Positions 55,101 through 60,144 of a DNA stretch of 64,000 nt are shown piece after piece (position 1 is the first letter of the stretch; every line of letters begins with the position of its first letter). This stretch comes from Apostichopus japonicus (taxonomy: Eukaryota > Echinodermata > Holothuroidea > Aspidochirotida > Stichopodidae). The translations under genes and the position numbers were made by a program. The DNA lies in NCBI RefSeq assembly GCF_037975245.1, contig NC_092577.1, positions 34,360,898 to 34,424,897 of the forward strand, written 5' to 3'. The notes under the pieces are model-generated. The model was not told the DNA's origin. It did not search any database and saw nothing but the letters and a program-made list of their open reading frames with translations.

Positions 55101-58100
55101 CGAAGTACTGATTTGCCCGTCTTATCAGGGCACAGTGTTTACAATTGGGGTTGCACATGCATACGAAAGTAAATTGAAGCATTTGGTATGCACAATTAAA
55201 TTCAGGAACAGAGATATCAAATATAAATATTATAATATTCCTGTGGATATACAGTATTGTGGTTAACATCTTTGTTGTTCTCTTCTTGTTGCTTTGTTTC
55301 TATGGGGTAAGCTGCATTTCAATAATGATGTATCTTCTACAGGAACCTAGAATTCTAGTATGCTTTAACAGCCTATAAGCTAGGTTTTAGATTTACTTCT
55401 GTAAATACCAATATATTTAGCTCTCTCCTAGCTCTCTGACCTATCTCCTATGTACATACACTGTACCCTCCAATCCACTTAGTTTATACAATAATTGATA
55501 ACATTTACTGTAATTTTGCACTGCCCCCCCCTCCCACTTAACCCCTTTAGGGCGTTTCCCTTTTCCCCTTCTTCTGAAACTTTCAACGAGATTCCTGCTT
55601 GCAGTTACATCTGCTGGAAGCCGCATCGTAAAACATTGTTTGTCTAATTCGAAAGACAGAATCCAAGTCACAGAAACCAAGTGTGCACAAGTCACAGAAT
55701 TTTTATGTCACACACTTTGCTGTATATTCTGTCTAACATTGGTCATCTTGGGGATGTAAGTGAACAGGTTTGAATTTTTCTTTGGACTTTCCAATATTTT
55801 GCTTACAAATAAATTGAAGCTGTGAGCAATCTGGTTATTGACTTATACTGTCTACCATTTGTTTACAAAGTGTAAATAACTAACACCTTGACCGTCTATC
55901 AAGGTAGGTCTGTATCTCTAGTGCAAACGAGAACGATTGCCACAGACTGTATTTGAATGTTTACTTAAATAGGGAATTTCATTAGCTGTGGCTAAATTTG
56001 GAACTCAATCAACAAAATTCTGCAACTTTATTGACCAAAACAATATTTGTCAATATTCTAAATTGAAAAGTTGTCATAATTCATCTAGGTTATATACTTG
56101 TACAGGAATATTTCTGTTACTTGATTTAGTTCTTGACTGGTACACTTTAAAAGCAGAATATTTCTCAGATTTGTTTTCTTTTTATATCTGATTTTTTTTG
56201 TGCTGTAGTCATAGCAAAAGCTTACTTCTACCAAGATTTTGCTAAATTGGGAAGATATTCATATTTCTCACTCAGTGCCATTTATTGTTTTAGATTAAAT
56301 TTGACTTTTATTGGTATATGTACTATCTTTACATCACTTGGAAAAATTCTGTAATTAATTTTATTGGTACAGTATATACCTAGGCTCTTAACATCAGTTT
56401 GACAATACTGTAAATTTTACAGTCTAATAAATAAATGAGGAATGGCTCTCTGTGTCTATATATACAGTAGTATAGTATATTATACAGTAGTATATTGTAT
56501 CGTAGGCCTATACTGTGATTGTGTGATGTAAGAGTTATAAAATACAAATAATGTAATTACTAAAATTATTTGTTTATATTACCTCTTAACATCAGTTTGA
56601 AAATGCTGTAAATTTTACAGTCTAATAAATAAATGAGGAATGGCTCTCTGTGTCTATATATACAGTAGTATAGTATATAAACAGTAGTATATTATACAGT
56701 AGTATATTGTATCGTAGGCCTATACTGTGATTGTGTGATGTAAGAGTTATAAAATACAAATAATGTAATTACTAAAATTATTTGTTTATATTACCTCTTA
56801 ACATCAGTTTGAAAATGCTGTAAATTTTACAGTCTAATAAATAAATGAGGAATGGCTCTCTGTGTCTATATATACAGTAGTATAGTATATAAACAGTAGT
56901 ATATTATACAGTAGTATAGTGTATCGTAGGCCTATGCTGTGGTTGCGTGCTGTAAGAGTTATAAAATGCAAATAATGAAGCCAGCATTATTTAACAACAG
57001 TACACTAAGTGGTAGATATGACTGGCGTGCATGTAATTTATATGAGAGCCTGTAATCTGATAAGAGTGTATAATATGAAATGGTGTTGCTGGAGCTGCCA
57101 ATGTATACTGTACAAAACTAACTGTCAGGTTTGTGCAGTACAGAACCCAGCAGATGTGTACACCAAATTCAAACTCTCGCAAGTTTGCATGCTAGAGCAG
57201 TGTTGCCTGTGCTCATGCATTTTGTACTCATAAACTTGGAACATTTTGGAAGTTTGTTATGGAAACTTATAGAGCAAGATTGCTTTCTCATTCTTGTGCT
57301 TAGAGCGGAGGTATTTAACTCATACTCGTAACTCGTATGCCAACGAGTCTGGTATCTGGCCACAGTACTAACTAATATTCTGTATACTTCAGATATATAT
57401 GCACCTGCACGGTGTGCATTGTTCAAAAATGTGCTTCGCTCAATCCTTACTTAATAATCTTGTCCCAACATAAAAAGTGATGTGTTGGGGTGCATGCACT
57501 GTTAAAACGTTACCACCTTTTGTAAGCTACAGTAGGTAGATCAGAGTGCATATATATAGAGTAGAGACAGGTAAGTGATCTGTCATTCTTAATTACCTAG
57601 AGCAGTAAACGTTTCATCACAACATCTATACATCAGTCACCCAGCATTTGCTATGCTGGCCTCTCTTACCTGTCTCTAAACTATAAGCACTCTACCTAAC
57701 TTAACGTTATTGGTCAAATTTAAGCACTACGCTGCCCCAATATTGCACATCCAGAAATACTGCCCTCTGTCTCCTCCTTCTGAATCTACCATTCTCAAGT
57801 ACATCACCTACGGTTTTTCAAAACTAGAGTTGACCAGTTTACTTGCCGATTTATCCCATGGTGTTATGATTGACACTTTCCTATTTAGTTATATATCTGA
57901 GTCGCACTAATTCACAGCGCGTACTCCCTCACCTCATATAACCTATGCATTACCGTATTAACCTCGCTCTAGCATCTGGCAATTGTCTGTATGTGAGTGT
58001 GGCCATCTCCCTTCCGTAATTGCCAGCCTTTTGCGCTAGTATCGCTCTTTCATTGCTCTCAATAAAGCTTAAGATTTCAATCACTTCGTATACTATTATC

Positions 58101-59330
58101 GTTGTTTTTGTAATTCTATTTCATCTGTTCAACGTCCTGCACGTTTGAACTGCTTCTTGTCTTTTAAAACGTTTTATTTTTCGTGATTTGCGAACGTTTT
58201 TTGGTTGCCTCGTGAACGTTGTTCACGAAGCGTGGCTAGGCCTGCACTTTAGTGTAGCGTTGTCCTAGCATTTGTTTACTTTCACGTACAGCAGTTGTGT
58301 ACGTTATCACACTATTACATGTCCTCATTACCTCGAGCATGTAGTCGTGACGTCAAGCATGACAGATAACTCCATCATCCGATATTGTTTCTACTCTTTT
58401 CTTCCTTTTCTTTGCAGGATTCAAAGGATTGTTCAACAGAAAACGAGACAATGAATCCATCTCGGCAGAGTCAAGCCCAGCCGCCACCTTAGATAGACCT
58501 CCGGTATCTTATGCGGAAGATATTCTTAACCTGCCAGTCCGCCCTACTGCTTTCAACAGAGTCCTACAGCAAATAAGATCCAGACCAAACATGTAAATTA
58601 TGTTGTTTTGTTCTTATCTTAGAAATGCTTGCAACTATAAACATGATTAACATAAAATAGTTTGGATTTAAGGCACACTATTGTATTATGTAAGTTGGCC
58701 CCTTTACAAATGTAGTTCCCTGTTGGTGGGGGGGGGGGGTTGGATAAGGTACCGGGTGCTGGGGAGAGGTTCAAAGTGAGTTGGTCTCATCTTAATGCTG
58801 AACCACAAAGTGAAGGGTCTGATACATGATGCAAATGAAGCTGAAATGCTTGGTATATATGTTGTTCATTGTTAACCTTTCACTTGTCACCTGTCAGAGT
58901 GAGGAGAGAGAGGGAGCTGTCAGCTTTGAACTATAGTAGGACTACTATAAGCAGGAATGTATAATTTGAGTAATTATGAAAACCAACCAGTATAAATTAA
59001 TGAATCTACAAAAACCCCTAGAGATGTAGCTGATTAATCCATTTTGTTGATTGACCAGAATTTCCTCATTTCCACTGCAGGAATTGCTTTCATCTCTGCA
59101 TGTCAAAAGCAATCTGTTGTCTGTTTTCTGGTATGAAGTGATTTATATCTCATTCATTTTGCAGGAAGAAGACACCAGAGGGAAGGTTGTCGACAGGGAA
59201 GCTGCAGGCAGCCAGGACCAAGTCTGACGGGAGCGACACGGAGACGTTCCGAGAGGAGTCTCGGCACAAACGAGGCACAATCTCTTCGAGAGATGGAGAT
59301 AACCGGTCCGGTCATGATGATTCAGATGTG
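7070..59330 (+). CDS. Unrecognised Ser/Arg-rich protein, N-terminal exons with alternative starts
   Basis: Shared exons are 38,457-38,573, 58,418-58,592 and 59,165-59,330. Candidate first coding exons at 7,070, 13,126 and 18,225 all end in phase 1, as exon 38,457 requires. From the 13,126 start, the exons total 525 nt, exactly 175 codons, open throughout. The product is hydrophilic and Ser/Arg/Lys-rich with no membrane segment or signal peptide. It shows basic phospho-site-like motifs ([17 protein letters not shown]), a possible short helix ([12 protein letters not shown]) and FKGLFNRKR. This looks like the disordered N-terminal region of a signalling or scaffold protein. I do not recognise the family; catalytic or binding domains would lie beyond the right edge. 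Introns of 20-45 kb are packed with repeats. Confidence 0.75.
7833..8030 (+). mobile_element. LINE (non-LTR retrotransposon) 3' end fragment
   Basis: The plus frame reads [20 protein letters not shown] followed by a short stretch and a stop. This is the usual C-terminal tail of endonuclease/RT-type LINE proteins. It is followed by the non-coding tail motif ACCTGCCTTAAGGCAGATCA, typical of such element ends. Stops and frame breaks show it is dead. Confidence 0.7.
8929..9080 (+). repeat. 76-bp tandem duplication
   Basis: Two almost identical copies start with CACTGGGTCATATTGAATTG at about 8,929 and 9,005. The few differences imply a recent duplication. Confidence 0.9.
9147..9246 (+). repeat. 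TACTG/GTACTGTAC-type minisatellite
   Basis: About 100 nt made mostly of degenerate TACTG pentamers (TACTGTACTGTACTGTA and variants). It is a dense example of a motif over-represented across the whole window. Confidence 0.85.
13126..13192 (+). CDS. Candidate alternative first coding exon B
   Basis: ATG at 13,126 ([20 protein letters not shown]) ends in phase 1 at a GTGAGT donor. A TGA lies in frame 24 nt upstream of the ATG, so the ATG is a credible start within a 5' untranslated leader. The product is acidic/Gly-rich, unlike exon A, as expected of alternative N-termini. Confidence 0.6.
18225..18252 (+). CDS. Candidate alternative first coding exon C (weak)
   Basis: A 28-nt open piece, MSAMFLRVP plus one base, ends at a GTAAGG donor in the same phase 1. 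It is very short, so chance is a serious alternative. It is listed because the phase and donor fit. Confidence 0.25.
18486..18610. repeat. Diverged DIRS-terminus-like fragments (both orientations)
   Basis: CTTACCTGTCTC at 18,486 resembles the left-end core, and GACAGGTAAGT followed by GCTCATAAAT near 18,584-18,606 resembles the right-end core of the element at 28.7-35.5 kb. Similarity is short. Confidence 0.45.
19431..19930. repeat. 278-bp diverged direct duplication
   Basis: The copies start with TTTCCGGTGAAATTTCTT at 19,431 and 19,709. They share CTCCTTAAGCCGC, GTGGTCTTTGTGTAACACAA, ATCCAGCTCCA and ACAATCGGACAGTTCTGCGA. They carry several indels, so the duplication is old. Confidence 0.88.
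19466..19942 (-). CDS. 158-codon ORF of two repeated modules, unknown
   Basis: The ORF spans both copies of the duplication. It gives two related modules: [16 protein letters not shown] with [12 protein letters not shown], and [13 protein letters not shown] with [12 protein letters not shown]. The frame stays open across both copies despite indels, which is unusual for decayed DNA. No family is recognised, and there is no flanking splice or promoter evidence. It may be a repeat-derived ORF or a fragment of an element protein. Confidence 0.35.
   Translation of the reverse strand: MAGSMSSQNCPIVNVRVAYTREHSSRWSWIPRCINNEEPAVKTYLVLHKDHETTDLLHILRLKEFFKSYLIYKKFHRKLLKKLIESLSEQNIALRSLGFAELSDCQRLSTAYMRTFFALELDSAMYSLNNSESAVKIYLVLHKDHGTTAQVHGGLRSF
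20541..21774 (+). other. Intron, nothing supported
   Basis: AT-rich DNA with homopolymer T runs. The 81-codon ORF at 20,598-20,843 has no recognisable features. Confidence 0.5.
21775..23190 (+). repeat. Satellite with higher-order period near 167 bp
   Basis: The base pattern is GGGATATATGTGTGTATA and variants. A marker (TTAAGATATGTGTTTTTAGG) recurs at about 22,031, 22,197, 22,370, 22,538, 22,702, 22,868 and 23,036, giving spacings of 166, 173, 168, 164, 166 and 168. The order of sub-units within each period is conserved. The open minus-strand frames here (Tyr/His/Pro/Ile repeats) are by-products of the repeat. Confidence 0.93.
23191..24897 (+). other. Intron with a 271-bp duplication
   Basis: Other than the duplication at 23,880-24,400, it shows A-rich and T-rich runs and no supported gene. 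Confidence 0.5.
23880..24400 (+). repeat. 271-bp tandem duplication
   Basis: The two copies begin GAATTTGCATAATTTAT at 23,885 and 24,156. They share GTCATTGATGTGAGACAT, GATATCATTTATGATTATCA, GAACAGAAGAACAATT and TTGACGATAAAAT, with substitutions and small indels. Confidence 0.9.
24898..25385 (+). repeat. DIRS left-terminus copy split by a hAT MITE
   Basis: The left part (24,898-24,966) reads as TTGCTTACCTGTCTCCTCACAACCTCAG-like DNA. After the insertion and one target copy, it continues at 25,344 as TCTATAGTGAATAGGTAAC and then AGCACTGTTCACCC. Removing the MITE restores the order of blocks in intact copies such as 48,569-48,665. Confidence 0.75.
24967..25343 (+). mobile_element. hAT-type MITE with 8-bp target duplication
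   Basis: The 377-bp element begins CTGGGTGGGCAAACTACGG and ends GGTTGCCCACCCCTG, inverted termini of the CAGGGGTGGGCAA hAT class. It also has the GCGGCCC sub-terminal blocks common in that class. Flanks are GTTTATAG (24,959-24,966) and GTCTATAG (25,344-25,351), an 8-bp duplication with one change. The ORF at 24,846-25,229 crosses its left end and is not a transposase. Confidence 0.88.
25396..28657 (+). other. Intron between MITE and DIRS element
   Basis: It contains a weak DIRS-terminus fragment (26,874-26,920), a three-copy repeat (27,019-27,190), a 10-base C run near 28,150 and a slightly CpG-richer patch at 28,170-28,400. Overlapping ORFs on both strands at 26,355-26,750 and a 122-codon minus ORF at 28,176-28,544 carry no recognisable motif. 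Confidence 0.5.
27019..27190 (+). repeat. Three-copy tandem repeat (66-72 bp)
   Basis: Copies start TACCAACTTCCGTAAGCTAG at about 27,019, 27,091 and 27,157, each with a GTACATtTGCATC and GTGAGGGTGCATACAG block. The GGTGCAT and TTACCAAC blocks resemble the inner part of DIRS right-end copies, such as the one near 57,490. Confidence 0.8.
28670..28783 (+). repeat. DIRS left inverted terminal repeat
   Basis: 114 nt from CCCACTTACCTGTCTCCCC to CTTCATTTT. It is the reverse complement of 35,370-35,483 with about one mismatch. The outer extension 28,658-28,669 is matched only in the internal complementary region. Confidence 0.93.
29053..30134 (+). repeat. Seven-unit hairpin array in the DIRS 5' region
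   Basis: Unit starts are about 29,053, 29,213, 29,371, 29,539, 29,687, 29,844 and 29,989 (lengths 145-168). Each of units 1-6 ends with a block like TTGTAGCGTAnnTTGTAGCC, and each unit starts with a potential hairpin. Units 1-2 have GCCTATACCGC pairing with GCGGATAGGC; units 4 and 6 have C-rich arms with GCGG and GGGG partners; unit 5 has CGAACTCCTA against TAGGCGGTTCG. Alternate units are most alike (4 with 6, 5 with 7), giving a second period near 310. Confidence 0.75.
30135..31280 (+). pseudogene. DIRS ORF1 (gag-like) remains
   Basis: ATG at 30,135, just after the hairpin array, gives [16 protein letters not shown] and then a stop. The following 1.1 kb is GC-rich with several overlapping open frames on both strands. 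The plus frames encode basic Gly/Arg/Pro/Ser-rich protein ([11 protein letters not shown] and similar), compatible with a nucleocapsid-like gag. A block of about 90 nt is duplicated at a 107-nt spacing (30,391 and 30,498), and a diverged copy sits near 30,905. The 107-nt step breaks the frame. Long minus-strand ORFs here are compositional shadows. Confidence 0.55.
31660..31747. promoter_or_regulatory. Cluster of three NFI-type palindromes
   Basis: TTGGCAACCTGCCAA (31,660-31,674) and TTGGCAAACTGCCAA (31,733-31,747) match the NFI consensus TTGGC-N5-GCCAA exactly. TTGGCAAAGTGCCAG (31,695-31,709) misses at one base. Starts are 35 and 38 nt apart. Sequence match only; they may equally be a decayed palindromic repeat. 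Confidence 0.6.
32519..32761 (+). mobile_element. tRNA-derived SINE, family 1
   Basis: The tRNA-like head has an A-box-like TTAGCTCAGGGTTAA and a decayed B box (CCCCGATTCAGGCC). The body includes AGAGTTGTTGACTTTTC, ATAATCATGGACGTTAAAT and AGAGACTGACTTCAGTCAGC, and the tail is an ACATACAT run. Other copies are at 43,450, 47,949 and 51,588. Confidence 0.85.
32936..33125 (+). mobile_element. tRNA-derived SINE, family 2
   Basis: The head carries GTGGTCAAGTGGTGAAGGC (A box) and GGGTTTGAGTCCTGGCC (B box). It is followed by the common central motif TTCCTTGGGCAAGGCACTTT and then TTGACAGGTTTTCGTTGACC. The last block matches the 5' side of the tail copy at 50,872. It is truncated before the (ATT)n tail. 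Confidence 0.8.
33440..33875 (+). pseudogene. DIRS RNase H domain remains
   Basis: The open frame carries [44 protein letters not shown] and [13 protein letters not shown], in the order found in DIRS RNase H regions (SDNTTVVSY, NRQGGTRS, NVEADRLSRG, and IDLFAT in the family). Acidic residues expected in the active site are visible in SDN and MAD. The upstream frame breaks near 33,450, and no reverse-transcriptase motifs precede it. Confidence 0.8.
33880..34844 (+). pseudogene. DIRS tyrosine recombinase remains
   Basis: Broken plus-strand frames follow the RNase H part. The C-terminal half is clearest: [38 protein letters not shown] and [11 protein letters not shown]. These match the family pattern with the H-x-x-R box (HNSR) and the DIC..W element. 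The tyrosine-bearing end (FVACYLSDI) is in a neighbouring frame, so a frameshift separates catalytic residues. The coding end runs into the internal complementary region, as in DIRS elements. Confidence 0.82.
34835..34934 (+). repeat. DIRS internal complementary region
   Basis: 34,835-34,880 is the reverse complement of the left end (28,658-28,703). 34,882-34,934 is the reverse complement of the right end (35,467-35,519). Both are essentially exact. In DIRS models this region templates completion and circularisation of the cDNA. Confidence 0.93.
35370..35483 (-). repeat. DIRS right inverted terminal repeat
   Basis: Reverse complement of 28,670-28,783. It is followed by the outer extension 35,484-35,519 (ending near CCAGTAAGTTTTATAATT), which is matched only in the internal complementary region. 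Confidence 0.93.
35654..35748 (+). repeat. 31-bp minisatellite, three copies
   Basis: GTGACGGTGTCAAAGGGATA units at 35,654, 35,685 and 35,716, just outside the DIRS right end. Confidence 0.88.
36061..36145 (+). repeat. Diverged DIRS left-terminus copy
   Basis: CACTTACCTGTCTCCTTACC, then a GCTCTAGACCATTGGGTAAC-like block and TCAGCACTGTAC, in the same order as the left ITR of the element at 28.7 kb. Confidence 0.7.
37111..38131 (+). mobile_element. hAT-like element with perfect 8-bp target duplication
   Basis: It starts CAGGGTTGGCCGG and ends GGGAAAATGCCAACCCTG, so the terminal CAGGGTTGGC is inverted perfectly. Direct CCCTCATC flanks at 37,103-37,110 and 38,132-38,139 are the expected 8-bp hAT duplication. 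Subterminal regions are packed with GGTTTTTACC and GTGGGAAAAA blocks. No transposase ORF was seen in 1,021 bp, so it is non-autonomous. Confidence 0.92.
38457..38573 (+). CDS. Shared exon 2 of the unrecognised gene
   Basis: It has a pyrimidine-rich acceptor (TTCTATATACAG) and a GTAAGG donor, 117 nt, entering and leaving in phase 1. It encodes [18 protein letters not shown] and then a Ser/Arg/Pro-rich run ending KLSQ. GC content is clearly higher than in the surrounding intron, and the frame is fully open. Confidence 0.8.
38785..39200 (-). mobile_element. CR1/L2-like LINE 3' end
   Basis: The minus frame encodes [19 protein letters not shown] then [20 protein letters not shown], the standard RT C-terminus of CR1/L2/Jockey-type LINEs. 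It is followed by GCTATATAAATTTGCATTTA and an ATT-repeat tail, with the tail toward low coordinates. It is truncated upstream and sits within the intron. Confidence 0.88.
39201..43449 (+). other. Intron, mostly featureless
   Basis: A DIRS right-end-like fragment lies at 41,260-41,390, and a short GATACTGTATCGGTCGA duplication at about 40,495-40,560. TACTGTAC motifs are abundant. No supported exon; the minus ORFs at 39,552-39,785 and 41,571-41,816 are unrecognised. Confidence 0.5.
41260..41390 (+). repeat. Diverged DIRS right-terminus copy
   Basis: AAAAGTGCAATTTAATAGAT leads into GGAGACAGGTACTTATAAAT and then AAACCAGTAAGTTTTTAT. This is the right-end order of the 35.5-kb terminus. Confidence 0.65.
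43450..43683 (-). mobile_element. tRNA-derived SINE, family 1
   Basis: The best-preserved head: on the minus strand GGAGTGTTAGCTCAGTGGTT (A box) and CCCCGGTTCGAGTCACTCC (B box plus acceptor 3' strand pairing with GGAGTG). The family body follows down to a GATCTAAAGTACA tail. Confidence 0.9.
45639..45736 (+). repeat. DIRS left-terminus copy
   Basis: TTTACTTCGTTCC, a GCTGTCTCCCCACAACCTTA-like core, TGCCTAGAATGAACTGGTAA and AACACTGTGCGCCC. It includes the outer TTTACTTCGTTCC extension. Confidence 0.8.
45727..45955 (+). repeat. 116-bp tandem duplication
   Basis: TGACCGG followed by ACTTCCGGTCACTGC occurs at 45,741 and 45,857, and each copy continues through CTTCCTTCTGCTAAGTACCT and TATGGTCCAAGAACAT. 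The GACCGG/CCGGTC pair inside each copy is itself palindromic. Confidence 0.9.
46234..46370 (+). repeat. Three-copy repeat, 51-55 bp
   Basis: TTTTGTTTTCATGCATGA occurs at 46,234, 46,289 and about 46,340, followed by AT-rich DNA and CAATTTCAAACATC. Confidence 0.88.
47949..48192 (-). mobile_element. tRNA-derived SINE, family 1
   Basis: A full-length copy of about 244 bp. The head on the minus strand is GGAGTGTTAGCTCGGTGGTT, the B box is CCCCAGTTCGAGTCACTCC, and the tail is an ATACATACATAC repeat toward low coordinates. The ORF at 47,942-48,172 is its read-through on the opposite strand. Confidence 0.9.
48569..48666 (+). repeat. DIRS left-terminus copy
   Basis: TTTACTTCGTTCC, TGCTTACCTGTCTCCTCAC, ATGCCTAGAATGAACTGGTA and AACACTGTGCGCCCTC. 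It is closely related to 45,639-45,736. Confidence 0.8.
48667..51587 (+). other. Intron, SINE tail and AT tracts
   Basis: A slightly CpG-rich patch lies at 49,590-49,660, AT runs at 50,213-50,245, a duplicated GATGAGATGAGCTGGCAAGC pair at about 50,661-50,700, and a (GT)n run near 50,849-50,866. No supported exon. Confidence 0.5.
50872..50997 (+). mobile_element. SINE family 2 3' tail with (ATT)n
   Basis: The ACAGGTTATCATTGACCAGG block matches the end of the copy at 32,936-33,125. It continues GTAAAGCGCTTTGAGACC and GGTATAAAGTGCTACTG, then an ATT repeat. This is the L2/CR1-like tail found in many SINE families. Confidence 0.82.
51588..51800 (+). mobile_element. tRNA-derived SINE, family 1 (5'-truncated)
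   Basis: It starts inside the tRNA-like head (CCTTTCAATCATAAGGTCCC), continues through the common body and ends in an ACATACATACATTCATGCATG tail. The minus ORF at 51,617-51,817 is the read-through of this repeat. Confidence 0.88.
52232..52325 (+). repeat. Diverged DIRS left-terminus copy
   Basis: TTTACTGCACTCC, CACTAACCTGTCTCC, CTAACTGGTAACATTCTTG and TACTGCACCCC follow the left-end order but are well diverged. Confidence 0.6.
53914..54460 (+). mobile_element. Possible non-autonomous DIRS-related element
   Basis: A left-type end (TTTACTTCCCTTCC, CTTACCTGTCTCCTAACAAC, GAACTGGTAAACTTTTAGCA) is followed 340 bp later by a right-type end. The latter has CAGTTCTAAACATTGTTACC and GGAGAGAAATAAGTATTGCC, then a TCAGTGAGTTTTA-like outer end. 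The ORF at 54,015-54,248 inside shows no motif. It could also be two independent fragments. Confidence 0.45.
56385..56985 (+). repeat. Three tandem copies of about 200 bp
   Basis: CTCTTAACATCAGTTTGA at 56,385, 56,583 and 56,795 (spacings 198 and 212). Each contains TAATAAATAAATGAGGAATG, GGCTCTCTGTGTCTATATAT, a variable ACAGTAGTATA run and ATCGTAGGCCTAT. Copies 2 and 3 share a 14-nt addition and are closest to each other. Confidence 0.93.
57490..57727 (+). repeat. Adjacent right-type and left-type DIRS termini
   Basis: A right-type block (GGGTGCATGCACTGTTAAAA, then AGTAGAGACAGGTAAGTGA and a CAGTAAACGTTT end) sits 50 bp before a left-type block (TCTTACCTGTCTCTAAAC through TTATTGGTCAAATTTAAGC). 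This outward arrangement recalls an internal complementary region or two abutting elements. Confidence 0.6.
57728..58417 (+). other. Intron end before exon 3
   Basis: Pyrimidine-rich DNA with more CpG than average (about 58,130-58,360) and an AACGTT-rich patch. No supported exon. Between exons 3 and 4 (58,593-59,164) there is a 12-base G run at 58,728-58,739 and nothing else. Confidence 0.5.
58418..58592 (+). CDS. Shared exon 3 of the unrecognised gene
   Basis: It follows a strong T/C tract and TTTGCAG and ends at GTAAAT after 175 nt (phase 1 in, phase 2 out). It encodes [19 protein letters not shown], then [20 protein letters not shown] and [11 protein letters not shown]. The [10 protein letters not shown] part may be a short helix. 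Confidence 0.87.
59165..59330 (+). CDS. Shared exon 4 of the unrecognised gene
   Basis: Acceptor CATTTTGCAG, donor GTAAGT, 166 nt, phase 2 in and phase 0 out. It encodes [20 protein letters not shown], then a charged Ser/Asp/Arg-rich run ending GHDDSDV. The following exon was not found in the remaining 4.7 kb. Confidence 0.87.
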
Positions 59331-59334
59331 GTAA

Positions 59335-60144
59335 GTGGGACACCAGAGCAGAAAAAAAACTAATGCGACCGCTTTATCTTTGATATCGTTAGGGGTGGGA
59401 AGGGAAAGGGAGGGGAGAGGGGGTGGGATGGGATGGGACTTAATAAAGGCTGTTTACATGACAAAGCTTGGCAAGAAACATATTGAGCTTGAATTATTAA
59501 TGAATATTTTAAAGACGATTCTTCTTTTCTCGTTGGAAGTGGTATTGATCGGTACGTATATATCAGAGATGGCTCTAAACTGGATATTTGACACGGACAA
59601 TGTGACCATTCATGAACCTCACAGTCTTTCAAAAGTACAACAAAGGGATCTTGAGATCACTGCAAGCCGCTCTCTCCATTGTCAAAGTTTGTATTTGAAA
59701 GTGCTACAAGAGGTTCGGCTTGGAGCGTGATTTCTTCCCGCATCTCATGAAGATTTGGTGGAAATTGACCCCCAGGATGCTCTCGCATAAAAGATGAGAG
59801 AAAGTGATGGATTTTTGTCGCTGGCGGTAGATTATTCTTCAGGACACTTGAAATTTAAAGCGAGTGTAAAACGTTCAACTTCTCTTTCGCAAAGCAACGT
59901 ACTGAACCAGAATAAGATTGCGGTGATTGAGGGGAAAGAAATATTCGTCTCTGTCATCGAGCAGCTTCTAAAGAACGTCGGTCAGTTAGATCCCGAAATT
60001 ATGACTCGAAAAAAGCCCAGTATTAATTATTCACGCTTTGGCCTATACCCACTGTTTATGCTTAAGACTGCATGGAACATGTTTAGGCCTATAAAACAAC
60101 ACAACTTACATTGTACTTTCTGTTATAGTATTGGTTTGAAGTAA
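59335..60144 (+). pseudogene. Nearly open 270-codon frame, possible decayed coding region
   Basis: A single frame stays open from 59,335 to 60,144 apart from stops in the short gap between 59,728 and 59,793. An AT-rich stretch of this size should show a dozen or more stops by chance. The first part is purine-rich filler; from about 59,450 it reads like protein (MNILKTILLFSLEVVLIGTY then WIFDTDNVTIHEPHSLSKVQ). The later part has FKASVKRSTSLSQSN and KEIFVSVIEQLLKNVGQLDP. No family is recognised. It is not a read-through of exon 59,165-59,330, which would meet a stop within 13 codons. Confidence 0.4.

Larger units (their letters stand above)
51801..56384 (+). other. Intron with two DIRS-terminus copies
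   Basis: Terminus copies lie near 52,232-52,325, 53,914-54,010 and 54,345-54,460 (right type), with a G run at 54,310-54,322. Otherwise AT-rich without supported exons. Confidence 0.5.
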
